A DNA stretch of 64,000 nt from Coxiella sp. RIFCSPHIGHO2_12_FULL_42_15 (GCA_001797285.1 MGOZ01000041.1:86911-150910), one strand, 5' to 3'; shown: positions 36,265 to 46,839, counted from the first letter of the stretch. A program made the numbers and translations. The notes: generated from the sequence alone by a model not told the origin.

Positions 36265-37905
36265 ATGAATACACTCACCGTCATCGCCGCGCAGTTGAAT
36301 TTTCTAGTGGGAGATATCGAAGGCAACACACAACTCATTATTAATACTGCGCAAAAATGCAAGATGGAGTTGAATGCCGATTTAGTGGTGTTTCCAGAAC
36401 TCACCATCACGAGTTATCCTCCGGAAGATTTATTATTTCGCCCCTACCTTTATAAACGCGTCCATGAAGCGCTCTTTCAATTATGTCAATCCATTAAAGA
36501 TATTTGCATTATTGTCGGTTACCCTGACCAAATCGATGGAAAACGCTATAACATGGCCGCTGTTATTCAAGACGGTGAAATCAAGGCAACCTACGCCAAA
36601 AAAGAATTGCCCAATTACACTGTATTTGATGAAAAACGTTATTTTTCTAGCGGCGATAAGACAACGATTTTTAAATTAAAAAATACCAAAATCGCAATTA
36701 TTATTTGCGAAGATACCTGGTTTGACAAACCCATCCAAGATTGTGCCCGCGCCGGCGCCGACCTCATTATTTCATTGAATGCTTCTCCATTTGCACTGGA
36801 TAAAGAGTATGCGCGTCGCATCATGCTCGAAAAACAAAGTAAAGCAGCTCAATTACCCATTGTTTATGTAAATTTGGTGGGTGGTCAAGACGAATTAGTG
36901 TTCGATGGCGGATCTATGGTTTTCGACGCCACCGGAAAATTAAAACAACAAGCCCATTATTATCAAGAAGACCTCATGAAAATTGAGTTCAATCTCGATC
37001 AACGTTTAAATATTCTTACCGCACACACATTACCTCCCGAACCACAAACGGAGGAAAAACTCTATAAAGTATTGATACTGGGCGTACGCGATTATATTCG
37101 AAAAAATCATTTTCCAAGTGCGGTCATTGGTCTATCCGGTGGAATCGATTCTGCACTCACATTAGCCATTGCTTGTGACGCTATTGGCGGTCACAACGTT
37201 GAAGCCATCATGATGCCATCACGCTACACGTCGACAATGAGTCTTGATGATGCGAAAGCACAAGTAAAATTATTAAACTGTCATTATGTTGTTATGAGCA
37301 TCGAAAATATTTTTAAATGTTTTCTCACCGCACTACATGACGAATTTCAACATTATCCCCTGGACACCACCGAAGAAAATCTGCAGGCGCGCTGTCGAGG
37401 CACACTGCTCATGGCAATCTCCAATAAAAAACGATCGATCGTTTTGACGACGGGAAATAAAAGTGAAATGGCCGTGGGTTACGCGACACTTTACGGTGAT
37501 ATGGCCGGTGGTTTTAGTGTTTTAAAAGATGTTTTCAAAACGATGGTGTATCGCCTTTCCCACTATCGTAATTCTTTGTCGATGGCCATTCCAGAGCGCG
37601 TGATCCAACGTCCACCGAGTGCAGAACTCGCTAATAATCAGTTGGATCAAGATATGTTGCCACCTTATTCCGTGTTAGATGAAATATTAGAACGCTTTCT
37701 CATGCAGGAGCAAGACGCATTTACCATTGCAAAGGCGGGTTATGATTTGGAAACCATTAAAAAAATCGTACGCATGGTCAATAGCAATGAATATAAACGC
37801 CGCCAAGCACCGCTTGGCATTCGTCTGACAGAAAAAGCGTTTGGTAAAGACCGTCGTTATCCGATTACATCCGGTTATTTTAAAAAATATTACGAGCACC
37901 TATAG
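36265..37905 (+). CDS. nadE: Glutamine-hydrolysing NAD+ synthetase
   Basis: The 546-residue enzyme makes NAD from nicotinate adenine dinucleotide, ATP and glutamine. The N-terminal nitrilase-type glutaminase has the triad Glu in VFPELTIT, Lys in YAKKELPNYTVFDE and Cys in IIICEDTW. The synthetase domain starts near residue 270 with the PP-loop GLSGGIDSAL and later GNKSEMAVGYATLYGDMAGG. The length is that of the two-domain type. Its 3' end overlaps the convergent lpxK 3' end by 26 bases. Confidence 0.96.
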   Translation: MNTLTVIAAQLNFLVGDIEGNTQLIINTAQKCKMELNADLVVFPELTITSYPPEDLLFRPYLYKRVHEALFQLCQSIKDICIIVGYPDQIDGKRYNMAAVIQDGEIKATYAKKELPNYTVFDEKRYFSSGDKTTIFKLKNTKIAIIICEDTWFDKPIQDCARAGADLIISLNASPFALDKEYARRIMLEKQSKAAQLPIVYVNLVGGQDELVFDGGSMVFDATGKLKQQAHYYQEDLMKIEFNLDQRLNILTAHTLPPEPQTEEKLYKVLILGVRDYIRKNHFPSAVIGLSGGIDSALTLAIACDAIGGHNVEAIMMPSRYTSTMSLDDAKAQVKLLNCHYVVMSIENIFKCFLTALHDEFQHYPLDTTEENLQARCRGTLLMAISNKKRSIVLTTGNKSEMAVGYATLYGDMAGGFSVLKDVFKTMVYRLSHYRNSLSMAIPERVIQRPPSAELANNQLDQDMLPPYSVLDEILERFLMQEQDAFTIAKAGYDLETIKKIVRMVNSNEYKRRQAPLGIRLTEKAFGKDRRYPITSGYFKKYYEHL

Positions 37906-38914
37906 CGAAGGATTGTAATTTGCAGCGCAACGCTTGCGAAAAATCTTCGCCCAAAACAGCCATAATTGGCAGCATGTAAAACCGCCGATCGGCAAACGAC
38001 CGGCATTTTACAGCATCTTTCTCCGTCATCACGACGATATCATTCGCACCTACAAAATCAAAATCCTTTTTTTGATACCGATGATGATCGCGGAAAATTT
38101 TCTTTTTAAATGGCAAGCCCATGTCACTCAATATTTTAAAAAACCGTTCTGGATGACCAATACCCGCAACGGCAATTATTTTTTGAGATGCTAATTCTGC
38201 TATGGTTATTTGAAGATGCGCATCACAAAGGGATACCAAAGATTGGGGAACGATGCGCATCGAAAATTCCCCCACTCGCGGCTCACCATTACAAACAATA
38301 AAATCAACGGAACGCAAACGACTCGGCGCTTCTCGTAGTGGACCCATCGGTAAACAAAATCCATTTCCCAAACGACGTTCCCCATCAATGACGGCAATTT
38401 CAATATCACGTACTAACGCATAATGTTGCAAACCATCATCACTAATAATGACATTACAGCCACTCGCCAATAACCGTTGCGCTGCTTGAATGCGATTTGG
38501 CGCTACAACAACAGGACAACCCGTTTGTAATTTTAACATTAAAGGTTCATCACCCACGTACTCAGGATGACTTTCTGCGGTTACGATTTTCGGCCAATGC
38601 TGACCTGACGCACCATAGCCTCGGCTAACAATTCCCGGACGATAACCTTGTTTTTGTAAAAAGTGGATAAGCCACGCCACTAAAGGCGTTTTACCCGTTC
38701 CCCCCACGGAAATATTACCAACCACAATCACAGGGACGGGAAAACGCTGACGATGTTTCAAACCCAAACGATACAAAAATGCGCGACAATAAACCATAAA
38801 TCGATACAGCCCTGCCAATCCAATTAAAGCATAAATGAATGGGGGCGCTTTTTTTGTCGGGTACCAAAGACGATTGAGCTGCGCAGCGAAATGTCCATAG
38901 ACTACCCTCAACAT
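37880..38914 (-). CDS. lpxK: Tetraacyldisaccharide 4'-kinase
   Basis: The enzyme adds the 4'-phosphate to the lipid A precursor at the inner membrane. The start is ATG 38914, sharing one base with the msbA stop (TGATG), which gives the normal N-terminus MLRVVYGHF; the longer frame lies within msbA. The product has 344 residues. The P-loop GNISVGGTGKTPLV, SRGYGA and the DDGLQHYAL motif are present. The gene order msbA-lpxK is conserved, and the two products act on successive lipid A steps. Confidence 0.96.
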   Translation of the reverse strand: MLRVVYGHFAAQLNRLWYPTKKAPPFIYALIGLAGLYRFMVYCRAFLYRLGLKHRQRFPVPVIVVGNISVGGTGKTPLVAWLIHFLQKQGYRPGIVSRGYGASGQHWPKIVTAESHPEYVGDEPLMLKLQTGCPVVVAPNRIQAAQRLLASGCNVIISDDGLQHYALVRDIEIAVIDGERRLGNGFCLPMGPLREAPSRLRSVDFIVCNGEPRVGEFSMRIVPQSLVSLCDAHLQITIAELASQKIIAVAGIGHPERFFKILSDMGLPFKKKIFRDHHRYQKKDFDFVGANDIVVMTEKDAVKCRSFADRRFYMLPIMAVLGEDFSQALRCKLQSFAIGARNIF

Positions 38915-40662
38915 CACGTTAACACCTCCTCGCCCGCCTGCATCTGCGCACGGTACAAATCGGCATAAACGCCCTCCTTCTGCAATAATTCCATATGCGT
39001 GCCTTTCTCCACGATGAAACCATTTTCCATCACCATGATCCAATCTGCATTTTCAATTGTCGATAAACGGTGGGCAATCACGATGGTTGTACATCGACGC
39101 ATGAGTTCAGCTAAACCTGCTTGAATTTGTCGTTCTGCGTGACTGTCTAATGCAGAAGTCGCCTCATCTAAAATCAGTATCGGCGCTTGCTTATATAAAG
39201 CGCGAGCAATAGCGATGCGTTGTCGCTGACCCCCTGATAGCAATAAACCATCTTCACCAACGACGGTATCAAAACCGTACGGCAATTTTTCAATAAATTC
39301 CATAGCATTCGCTAACTCTGCCGCTCTGGTTAAGCGCTCGCGATTGATTTCTTCTTCCGCATAAGCAATATTGTGTGCTACGGTAGCATTAAATAAAACC
39401 GTATGTTGCGAAACTAACGAAAATTGGCGGCGCAAATCTTTTAAATAGAAATCGCGAAGATGCACCCCATCAATTTGAATCGTTCCGCTGTTAACTTCAT
39501 AAAAGCGTGGTAATAGACTGATGAGCGTTGACTTGCCGCTGCCAGACCGTCCCACCATCGCGACGGTCTGTCCCGCTTGAATTGAAAAATTAATATCCGT
39601 CAATGTCACACGTTCGTTTTCCCCATACTGAAAATTCACGTGCTGGAATTGAATATCACCGCGCACTCTGACAATTGACTGGACACCCGTTTCTTTCTCT
39701 TGTTCTTCATCCAATAGATGGAAAATGCTTTCTGCGCCGGTTATCCCTTTTTGAATAAAATTATTTAATTCCGTTACACGGCGTAACGGACGAATTAACA
39801 TCATTACTGCAGAAATAATCGCAGCAAAACTGCCAGCATTGACTTCTAACGCGGGTGAGGTTGCAAAATATAGAATGATCGCTAATGGTAATGAAATTAA
39901 AAGCTGCACGATGGCCGTACCCATACTGTTGGTCACTTCGACTTTTAATTCTTGTTGGCGATTATGTTGTGTGGCGTGATCAAATTTTTTTGTTTCGTAT
40001 TTTTCACCTGAAAACAGCCGCACCACGCGATAAGCTTCGACCGTCTCATTCGCAATATGTGATACTTCTGCAACCGAGGATTGCACGCGCGAACTTAAAT
40101 GCCGTAAACGGCGACTGCTAATACGCAAACCCCAGGTAATCAATGGAATAATCACGACAAAAATCAGTGATAATTTCCAATTAATCATAAACATAACACC
40201 AAGTAACCCAAGGGCGAGCGAAGACTCACGTAACAGCGTTACTAAAATATCTGAACTCGCTTGGGCAAGTTGCTCCACATTGTAAAGAAGAGTGGACAGC
40301 AACTTCCCTGTTGCTTGTTTATCGTAAAATTGAGCGGGTAATTGCAGTAAATGCCGAAAAATACGTTGTCGAAAATCCATAACAACACTACGCGCCACAC
40401 GCGCAATAAAATAATTGGAACAAAATCCGGTGACAGAACGTAAAAGAAAAACAATCACAATTAATATTGGTAGATAATGAATGAAAAAATTATCTTTATC
40501 GATAAAGCCCTTATTAACAATTGGCTTAATTAACCACGCAATACCCGCATCCGTCGTCGATAACAACAGCGTTGCAACAATACCAATCACAAAAGCAGGC
40601 CAATATTTTTTAGAAACAGAAAACAAGCGGCGAAAAACTTGCAATGTTTGCATTTTATTCAT
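38914..40662 (-). CDS. msbA: Lipid A/phospholipid flippase MsbA
   Basis: This is an ABC exporter half-transporter (about 582 residues) with six N-terminal membrane helices and a C-terminal ATPase. Walker A is GRSGSGKST, the signature LSGGQRQRIAIARAL and Walker B ILILDEATSALD. It flips core-lipid A across the inner membrane. ATG 40662 follows GAGGTAGAA; ATG 40653 is an alternative. lpxK is coupled behind it. The truncated comEC lies upstream, separated by repeat DNA. Confidence 0.95.
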   Translation of the reverse strand: MNKMQTLQVFRRLFSVSKKYWPAFVIGIVATLLLSTTDAGIAWLIKPIVNKGFIDKDNFFIHYLPILIVIVFLLRSVTGFCSNYFIARVARSVVMDFRQRIFRHLLQLPAQFYDKQATGKLLSTLLYNVEQLAQASSDILVTLLRESSLALGLLGVMFMINWKLSLIFVVIIPLITWGLRISSRRLRHLSSRVQSSVAEVSHIANETVEAYRVVRLFSGEKYETKKFDHATQHNRQQELKVEVTNSMGTAIVQLLISLPLAIILYFATSPALEVNAGSFAAIISAVMMLIRPLRRVTELNNFIQKGITGAESIFHLLDEEQEKETGVQSIVRVRGDIQFQHVNFQYGENERVTLTDINFSIQAGQTVAMVGRSGSGKSTLISLLPRFYEVNSGTIQIDGVHLRDFYLKDLRRQFSLVSQHTVLFNATVAHNIAYAEEEINRERLTRAAELANAMEFIEKLPYGFDTVVGEDGLLLSGGQRQRIAIARALYKQAPILILDEATSALDSHAERQIQAGLAELMRRCTTIVIAHRLSTIENADWIMVMENGFIVEKGTHMELLQKEGVYADLYRAQMQAGEEVLT

Positions 40663-40699
40663 TTCTACCTCGACCATACCACTCGTTTTTATGGGTGAC

Positions 40700-40777
40700 T
40701 ATCCTGGATATTTCATGTTGGTTTTTGAGGATGACGGCCACACGAAGTGCCCTGCCGCCAACGGGAAGGCCTTCGCC
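40700..40777. repeat. R1 half copy (left half)
   Basis: This matches R1 from CCTGGATATTTCATGTTG to CCGCCAACGGGAAGGCCTTC. It lies between msbA and the truncated comEC, downstream of the comEC stop. The following 100 bases hold no gene. Confidence 0.75.
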
Positions 40778-40878
40778 TAGTTCTTTATTTGCACAGGCCT
40801 TACGTGTCAACCTATGCCCTGGCAAGCGGGGAGAGAGGGCATTCCCCTAGGCCACACTGCGTCGTAGTATGAAACATT

Positions 40879-42366
40879 TTATCCAGCATGACAATCATAA
40901 AAAAATAGCGGCAAAGCAAAGCAAGGCGCTAAAATTTTCCCCGGAAATCCTTTGGGAGCCAAAAACAACAGTGTTCCCAAAAGCAAATCAATAAAAATGC
41001 GCGAGTGTAAAATGGGATGTTGCCAAATAATATGTGGCCAACCAGCTAAAGTGGCTAAATACCACCATAAAGGTTGTAAGCATTTTGCCGCACCTAGCCA
41101 TAGATAATGGTCCCACTGCGGCAACAGAAAATATCCCACTGCGGCCACCAAACAGACGGGAACCACAATAAAACTCACATAGGGAATGGCAATCAGGTTC
41201 GCTGGAATCATGACCAGTGATACTCTCGCGAAAAAAAGCAACGTCAACGGCAGCAACGCAATAAATAATAATAGTTGAAAACGAATCCACTCCCAAAATC
41301 CTCGTACAATCTGCAAACGCGCATTAGAAAGATAACCCAGCATCGCAACAGCAAAAAAGCTCAACCAAAAGCTAATCGACTCAACGGCGTAAGGCCAAAT
41401 GACCACAATGACCGTAAATGACATCAACAATCGATACCACAAAAAAGTATGACGATGCAGCATTTGCGAGAGCAATACAATAGCTAACATGATCAGAGCG
41501 CGCTCTGTCGGTAACGACATTCCCGCAAGAATGGAATACAAAATAGCAACCCATAAAGCAATCAATGCCGCTATTTTTTGTGAAGGAATAAGAAGTAATA
41601 TTTTCGGAAAAAAACCACCGCATTTTTTTACAAGCCAAAAAATAAGACCCGCTACAAGACTGACGTGCAAACCAGAAATAGCAATAAGATGGCTGGTTCC
41701 CGTATTTTGGAAGACTTGCCAGTCTTCCATACTTAATAAATGTCGTGAACCCGTCGTTAATGCAGCCAATACGGCTGCTAAGGAATGATTTTGCGTCGCA
41801 TGGTAAATAACAGCAGAAATATCTTGTCGCAATGCATCAATGGATGAAAACTTATTTTTACGCTGTAATAAATGATTACCAGGATTATCCAGCACATAAC
41901 CTTGATATTGAATATTCTGAGCCTGTAACGTCTTCACGTAATTGACTTTATTCAAGGAGATACTATTTTTAATTTTTATTTGTAATTGCCATCGATCACC
42001 AGCACGTAAATCAGGCGCCCATCCATACCAATTTAATCGAACTCGATAATGAGGCTCGTCAGTCGTTAAAAAATCAAATTGCAAATGGTGCCGAAGATAT
42101 TGGGGAATAGAAATAATTTCACCGGATATAAATTGAGATGTATCGAAATCCTGTGAGGAAAAAGGTTTTCGTAGGCTTTGCCAATACGTGCAGATCCAAC
42201 CTGTCATTACCCCCATCAGAATAAAGATCCCTAATCGCCAGCCATATATTTTTACGATGAGAATCACAGCAAAGCTCACGACATAAAATACTAAGTTTTT
42301 CTGTGAATGTGGTAATAATATTACTAATGTGATCGTTGTCGATAATGCAAATAAAAATGGCGTCAC
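40879..42366 (-). CDS. comEC: ComEC-type DNA-uptake channel, lacking the C-terminal MBL domain
   Basis: The 495-residue protein shows the ComEC N-terminal region (two early helices, then a DUF4131-like OB segment at about 60-165). It is followed by the competence domain with the signature NTGTSHLIAISGLHVSLVAG near residue 230 and some ten membrane helices. Full-length gammaproteobacterial ComEC/Rec2 proteins have about 700-800 residues and end with a metallo-beta-lactamase-like domain. Here the frame ends right after the membrane part, and repeat DNA follows. The start is GTG 42366 with GGGAGAG upstream. It may be a decayed gene or a channel-only form. Its position before msbA-lpxK is conserved. 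Confidence 0.85.
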   Translation of the reverse strand: MTPFLFALSTTITLVILLPHSQKNLVFYVVSFAVILIVKIYGWRLGIFILMGVMTGWICTYWQSLRKPFSSQDFDTSQFISGEIISIPQYLRHHLQFDFLTTDEPHYRVRLNWYGWAPDLRAGDRWQLQIKIKNSISLNKVNYVKTLQAQNIQYQGYVLDNPGNHLLQRKNKFSSIDALRQDISAVIYHATQNHSLAAVLAALTTGSRHLLSMEDWQVFQNTGTSHLIAISGLHVSLVAGLIFWLVKKCGGFFPKILLLIPSQKIAALIALWVAILYSILAGMSLPTERALIMLAIVLLSQMLHRHTFLWYRLLMSFTVIVVIWPYAVESISFWLSFFAVAMLGYLSNARLQIVRGFWEWIRFQLLLFIALLPLTLLFFARVSLVMIPANLIAIPYVSFIVVPVCLVAAVGYFLLPQWDHYLWLGAAKCLQPLWWYLATLAGWPHIIWQHPILHSRIFIDLLLGTLLFLAPKGFPGKILAPCFALPLFFYDCHAG

Positions 42367-42450
42367 GGCTCTCTCCCTTTGTGAATGAAATATTCAACCA
42401 CAAAAAGAAAATTGAAAATACTCGTGGTAAGGCTATAATTTATGGTCTAA

Positions 42451-42647
42451 CCTGGATATTTCATGTTGCTTTTTGAAGATGACGGTCATACAAAGTGCTC
42501 TGCCGCCAACGGGAAGGTCTTTTGTTTTCAGGGACGCACATCCTGTGCTCGACGCTCCTTACCCTCCCTGGTCGCGACGCCCTTCAAACAAAAGACCTTC
42601 CCGTTGGCGGCACACCGACCATTGCAGTTCGATGTGAAATATCCAGG
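42451..42647. repeat. R1 repeat, complete copy with CTAA duplication
   Basis: The element is 197 bp, the same length as the copy at 19001-19197 and in the opposite orientation. CTAA stands directly on both sides (42447-42450 and 42648-42651). Confidence 0.88.
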
Positions 42648-42675
42648 CTAACGCCCAAGGTTTGGCTTCGCTACA

Positions 42676-42853
42676 GCGATTCCCCAAGTTCATTATCTAG
42701 CAACTTATTGTTTTAGAAAACAAAAGATTGAAACAGTGGGGGATTATCCAGGGGGAGCTTTGTGCGCTCCCCCTTGATCGCGAGGATGCAGGTCCCCTGC
42801 AGCCCGCGTCAATAAAAGGGAAGGAATTCTCCATCGAAAGATGGAGAATTCCT
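42676..42853. repeat. R2 repeat, complete copy
   Basis: The 178-bp unit runs from GCGATTCCCCAAGTTCATTA to GGAGAATTCCT and is nearly identical to 53475-53652. It contains the three R2 hairpins. With the R1 copy it fills the 520-base gap between comEC and mgsA. Confidence 0.85.
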
Positions 42854-42888
42854 GGGATTTTTATGTGTCACAAAAGTAGGGATCATCC

Positions 42889-43317
42889 ATGAAACGTCAC
42901 ATCGCGCTTGTTGCTCACGATAATAAAAAATTAGCCTTGCTTGCTCTCATCGAAAAATATGCCGATCTTTTCCGTCATCATAGCCTCTTTGCGACTGGAT
43001 CAACTGGACATCTCATTCAACAAAAACTCAACCTCCCTATTCATTGCCTCGAAAGTGGCCCTTTGGGTGGCGATCAACAAATTGGAGCTATGATCGTCGA
43101 TCAGAAAATTGATTTACTGATTTTTTACTGGGATCCTCTGGAAGCACAACCGCACGATCCCGATGTGCGCGCACTCCTACGCATTGCCGTAGTATGGAAT
43201 ATTCCTATTGCGTGTAACGAGGCAACGGCGGATTATCTCTTAACTTCGTCACTTTTTAATAGCCACTATCAATCCGCTCGACCCGATTTTAAGGCTTATC
43301 GAAATAGGCTAAAATAA
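42889..43317 (+). CDS. mgsA: Methylglyoxal synthase
   Basis: The 142-residue enzyme converts dihydroxyacetone phosphate to methylglyoxal and phosphate, a phosphate-starvation bypass of glycolysis. The family motifs are [32 protein letters not shown] (with the catalytic Asp), [15 protein letters not shown] and the closing [21 protein letters not shown] precedes the ATG. An R2 repeat ends 35 bases upstream, so its promoter is probably within the repeat or the short gap. Confidence 0.96.
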   Translation: MKRHIALVAHDNKKLALLALIEKYADLFRHHSLFATGSTGHLIQQKLNLPIHCLESGPLGGDQQIGAMIVDQKIDLLIFYWDPLEAQPHDPDVRALLRIAVVWNIPIACNEATADYLLTSSLFNSHYQSARPDFKAYRNRLK

Positions 43318-43328
43318 CGGGCTCATCA

Positions 43329-43991
43329 TCACGCTTGAAAACACCCATTCGCGATAAAATAAGTGGTCTGACGGATAACCTCTAATCGCCTTGGCAAAAA
43401 CGGATGTGCAATATGAACAACGATGTGGTCCGTCATTGCTTCCAATTTAGTACTCGCAACCGTCACTTTACCATCGTCAGGGCCACGAAAAATAAACCAT
43501 GAGAACAGCCAATCGATGCTGCGATCACCAGCAATAATACCCACTTCGTAGTCTTCGATTGGATTTAACGACTGCAACAAAGCATTATCTTTCGTACCCA
43601 GCTGCATACCGGCGGGCCCATAAATCCGTCGATAAAACCCAAACTTTCGTAGGACATCCACCAATTCACTACCATGATTCGGGGGTGCAATTAAAACAAC
43701 CCGACCCAGATTCTCAAAAGGATCATGTTGTAATATATAACGAATCATAATAGCCCCCAATGAATGGCCTACAAAATGCACGCGATTCATCTTGTCGATC
43801 TTTAGCGCCGCTAATTGATTTTTAATCATGGGGGCTAATTCTTCAATGGGTTTTTTCGTGGAGGGGTATTCAATATTATGTGGACAAAACCCATGTGCTG
43901 CTAGATAGGCTTCCATTTTCATCATGATTTTTTTGTTACGGCCAAGGCCGTGCAGTAACACGACGTGATCCCGATCAGGCATACAACCCAT
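43329..43991 (-). CDS. Lipase-like alpha/beta-hydrolase
   Basis: The 220-residue protein has VVLLHGLGRNKK (oxyanion region), the nucleophile elbow FVGHSLGAIM near residue 75, VVLIAPPNHGSE and a late Asp/His pair (DGKVTVAS, MTDHIVVHIAHPF). This matches the PGAP1/triacylglycerol-lipase-like group of alpha/beta-hydrolases. It has no signal peptide. It lies 17 bases after the pnp stop on the same strand and may be the tail of that operon. The substrate is unknown. Confidence 0.82.
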   Translation of the reverse strand: MGCMPDRDHVVLLHGLGRNKKIMMKMEAYLAAHGFCPHNIEYPSTKKPIEELAPMIKNQLAALKIDKMNRVHFVGHSLGAIMIRYILQHDPFENLGRVVLIAPPNHGSELVDVLRKFGFYRRIYGPAGMQLGTKDNALLQSLNPIEDYEVGIIAGDRSIDWLFSWFIFRGPDDGKVTVASTKLEAMTDHIVVHIAHPFLPRRLEVIRQTTYFIANGCFQA

Positions 43992-44008
43992 CTCTAACCC
44001 TCACCGAA

Positions 44009-46099
44009 TTACAGTGCATCTTTCATGCTGAGACGAACTCGACCTTGGCGGTCAATCTCAATCACTTTCACTTTAACCACTTGACCTTCCTGCAAAAAAT
44101 CATGGATATTTTCAATTCTATTCTCAGAGATCTGAGAAATATGCACCAAACCTTGACGACCGGGCAATATCGCAACAAACGCGCCGTAGTCCATAAGTTT
44201 GACGATAGGGCCTTCGTAAATACGACCTATTTCAACATCCCCAATAACTTCTTCGATACGTTTTTTCGCGGCTAAGCCATCTATTTCACTTAATGCAGCA
44301 ATTTTTACAACACCATCATCAGAAATATCAATCGTTGTATGAGTCGATTCGGTAATTTCACGAATGGTTGCTCCACCTTTACCAATCACTTCGCGAATTT
44401 TGCTAGGATCAATCTTCATCATTATCAGTTGTGGCGCATTTGCAGAAATATCGGGGCGTGATGCACCTAACGTGGCATTCATAATGCCAAGAATATGCAT
44501 GCGACCTTGTTTTGCTTGTTCCAACGCAACTCGCATGATTTCTTTTGTGATGCCATGAATTTTAATGTCCATTTGCAACGCCGTAACACCCTGAGCCGTA
44601 CCCGCTACTTTAAAATCCATATCACCTAAATGATCTTCATCACCTAAAATATCGGTTAAAACCGCAAATTGTTCGCCTTCTTTAATTAACCCCATTGCAA
44701 TACCAGCAACAGGTGCTTTGAGTGGAACGCCTGCGTCCATTAATGCCAAGCTGGTACCACAGACGGTTGCCATCGAACTTGAACCATTCGACTCCGTGAT
44801 TTCTGAAACCACACGCACGACATAAGGGAATTTGACCAAGCCAGGCACCACCGCTTCCAGTGCACGTTTTGCCAATTTACCATGCCCAATTTCACGACGC
44901 TTCGGTCCGCTCATGAAGCCCACCTCTCCCACCGAATAAGGAGGAAAGTTATAATGCAACATGAATTCTTGGCGATAATCTCCTTGAAGATCCTCAACCA
45001 TTTGTGCATCACGTTCAGTGCCTAACGTAGCTACCACTAATGCTTGAGTTTCACCACGCGTAAAAATGGCAGAACCATGCACGCGGGGTAACACACCCAC
45101 ACGGATATCAATAGGCCGTACCGTTTGCGTATCGCGCCCGTCGATACGCGGCTGACCGGCAAGAATACGACCACGCACCACTTGCGATTCAATGTCATGA
45201 AAAGCCGCTTTGACTAAGTTCTCATTAAAACACGTGGTATTTTCAGCATTACACAATTCACTGACTACGCGCTCACGAATGCTTTTCACTTGTTCTTGAC
45301 GCAACGGTTTTTCACGCACTTGATAAGCGATATGTAAATCAGAATAGGTTTTATCTTTAATGATCCCTTCAAGTTCAACGTTGGCGGCAGGTGGTTGCCA
45401 ATCCCACAGAGTAACACCACTTTCAACAACAAACTCTTCAATAGCTTTGAAAACCACTTGCATTTGCAAATGCCCATAAACCACTGCTTCCAACATCACG
45501 TCTTCTGGTAATTCACGTGCTTCTGACTCCACCATTAAAACAGCATCACGTGTGCCTGCAACAACGAGGTCTAACGCAGATTCTTTCAGTTCATTGACGG
45601 ACGGATTCAATAAGTAAATACCGTCTTTGTAACCCACACGGGCAGCGGCTAAAGGACCATGAAAAGGGATGCCCGACAATGCAAGCGCTGCGGCTGCACC
45701 AATGATCGCGGGAATATCGGTTGGAACTTCAGAATCCATCGAAAGCACAGTAGCAATTACCTGTACTTCATGGGTAAATGCTTTTGGAAATAACGGACGT
45801 AATGGGCGATCAATCAAACGAGAAATTAATGTTTCTTTTTCAGAAGGTTTTCCCTCTCGTTTAAAGTAACCCCCGGGAATTCGACCCCTCGCAAAGCTCT
45901 TTTCTTGATAATTAACGGTCAGTGGAAAAAAATCACGACCTTCTTCTGATTCCTTTTGAGCGACGACGGTAACCAGTAATACCGTGTCTCCCATGGTTAC
46001 CATAACAGCTCCCGAAGCTTGGCGGGCAATTTCTCCCGTTTCGAGTTTTATTTGGTGATTCCCATACTGAAATGTTTTTACCTTTTTTGCTATAGGCAT
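44009..46099 (-). CDS. pnp: Polynucleotide phosphorylase
   Basis: The 696-residue protein has two RNase PH-like domains ([14 protein letters not shown] and [17 protein letters not shown] in the second), a KH domain ([16 protein letters not shown]) and a C-terminal S1 domain ([21 protein letters not shown]). It degrades RNA 3'-5' with phosphate as part of the degradosome. It follows rpsO by 20 bases, as usual. Confidence 0.98.
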   Translation of the reverse strand: MPIAKKVKTFQYGNHQIKLETGEIARQASGAVMVTMGDTVLLVTVVAQKESEEGRDFFPLTVNYQEKSFARGRIPGGYFKREGKPSEKETLISRLIDRPLRPLFPKAFTHEVQVIATVLSMDSEVPTDIPAIIGAAAALALSGIPFHGPLAAARVGYKDGIYLLNPSVNELKESALDLVVAGTRDAVLMVESEARELPEDVMLEAVVYGHLQMQVVFKAIEEFVVESGVTLWDWQPPAANVELEGIIKDKTYSDLHIAYQVREKPLRQEQVKSIRERVVSELCNAENTTCFNENLVKAAFHDIESQVVRGRILAGQPRIDGRDTQTVRPIDIRVGVLPRVHGSAIFTRGETQALVVATLGTERDAQMVEDLQGDYRQEFMLHYNFPPYSVGEVGFMSGPKRREIGHGKLAKRALEAVVPGLVKFPYVVRVVSEITESNGSSSMATVCGTSLALMDAGVPLKAPVAGIAMGLIKEGEQFAVLTDILGDEDHLGDMDFKVAGTAQGVTALQMDIKIHGITKEIMRVALEQAKQGRMHILGIMNATLGASRPDISANAPQLIMMKIDPSKIREVIGKGGATIREITESTHTTIDISDDGVVKIAALSEIDGLAAKKRIEEVIGDVEIGRIYEGPIVKLMDYGAFVAILPGRQGLVHISQISENRIENIHDFLQEGQVVKVKVIEIDRQGRVRLSMKDAL

Positions 46100-46119
46100 G
46101 AACGATCCTCTCGATAAAA

Positions 46120-46404
46120 TTAGTCTTTAATAATGGATGTACGTAAACCGAGACGGCTCATTAATTCCCGATAACGATTTAGGTCTTTGTCTCTTAAATA
46201 TCTTAGCAGTGTGCGACGTTGGCTTACCATTCTTAACAAACCACGACGCGAATGATAGTCATGCTTATGGCTGCGAAAATGATCGGTGAGTCGGTTGATT
46301 TTTGTTGTTAAAATAGCAACTTGTACTTCTGGCGAACCTGTGTCGCCTTCCGCTTGCTGATATTCTTTAATGATTTGATCTTTCTCTTGAGCAGTTAATG
46401 ACAT
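46120..46404 (-). CDS. rpsO: Ribosomal protein uS15
   Basis: The product shows [43 protein letters not shown] and the normal end. ATG 46404 has GAGG six bases upstream; ATG 46407 next to it is an alternative. The product has 94 residues, slightly longer than the usual 89. It pairs with pnp in the standard rpsO-pnp order. Confidence 0.97.
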   Translation of the reverse strand: MSLTAQEKDQIIKEYQQAEGDTGSPEVQVAILTTKINRLTDHFRSHKHDYHSRRGLLRMVSQRRTLLRYLRDKDLNRYRELMSRLGLRTSIIKD

Positions 46405-46550
46405 CATACACCTCATCTACAAAAGTTGGATTTAAGTTAGGATAGCATCCGCTGTCATTGACAGACGTTACCCAGGCTTTAGGTTTTTAAAAGGCTGAAT
46501 TATAACCTAATCATAGCCTCATAAGCAATGATGCTGAAAGCTGTTTTTTT

Positions 46551-46766
46551 ATGCTGCATTCTTGATGATGACAGTCACACGAAGGGGTGTAGCCTCGGAT
46601 TAATGTATGCTGCAAAGCGGGTGACGCGAGCCAGAGATCTTGCCGCGCAGGCGAAGCCGAGCAGCGAGATGGCGAGCGGCAGGACCCGCGAACCTTGAGT
46701 ATGCACTAATTACATCAATGCAAGGCTACACTCACACGAAGTGCCTCGCCGTCAATCCTGAAGGGA
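46551..46766. repeat. Degenerate R1 half split by an R3 insertion
   Basis: Left piece 46551-46584 (ATGATGACAGTCACACGAAG) and right piece 46732-46766 (TCACACGAAGTGCCTCGCCG) together match one R1 half. They share TCACACGAAG on both sides of the inserted R3, a 10-bp duplication. The remainder of the rpsO-putP gap (46405-46550) shows no gene. Confidence 0.65.
46585..46731. repeat. R3 repeat, complete copy
   Basis: The element is about 147 bp, GC-richer than its surroundings, with terminal inverted repeats GTGTAGCCTCGGATTAATGT at the left and the matching ATCAATGCAAGGCTACAC at the right. TCACACGAAG directly flanks both ends. Fragments of the family appear at 35700-35755, 55036-55060 and 58597-58613. 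Confidence 0.7.
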
Positions 46767-46839
46767 GCATTAGCAACTTCATGTATTGATTCAAAAAATT
46801 AAGTTTGTTAGGCTGGAACAAAAATTTTGCGAGCACATA

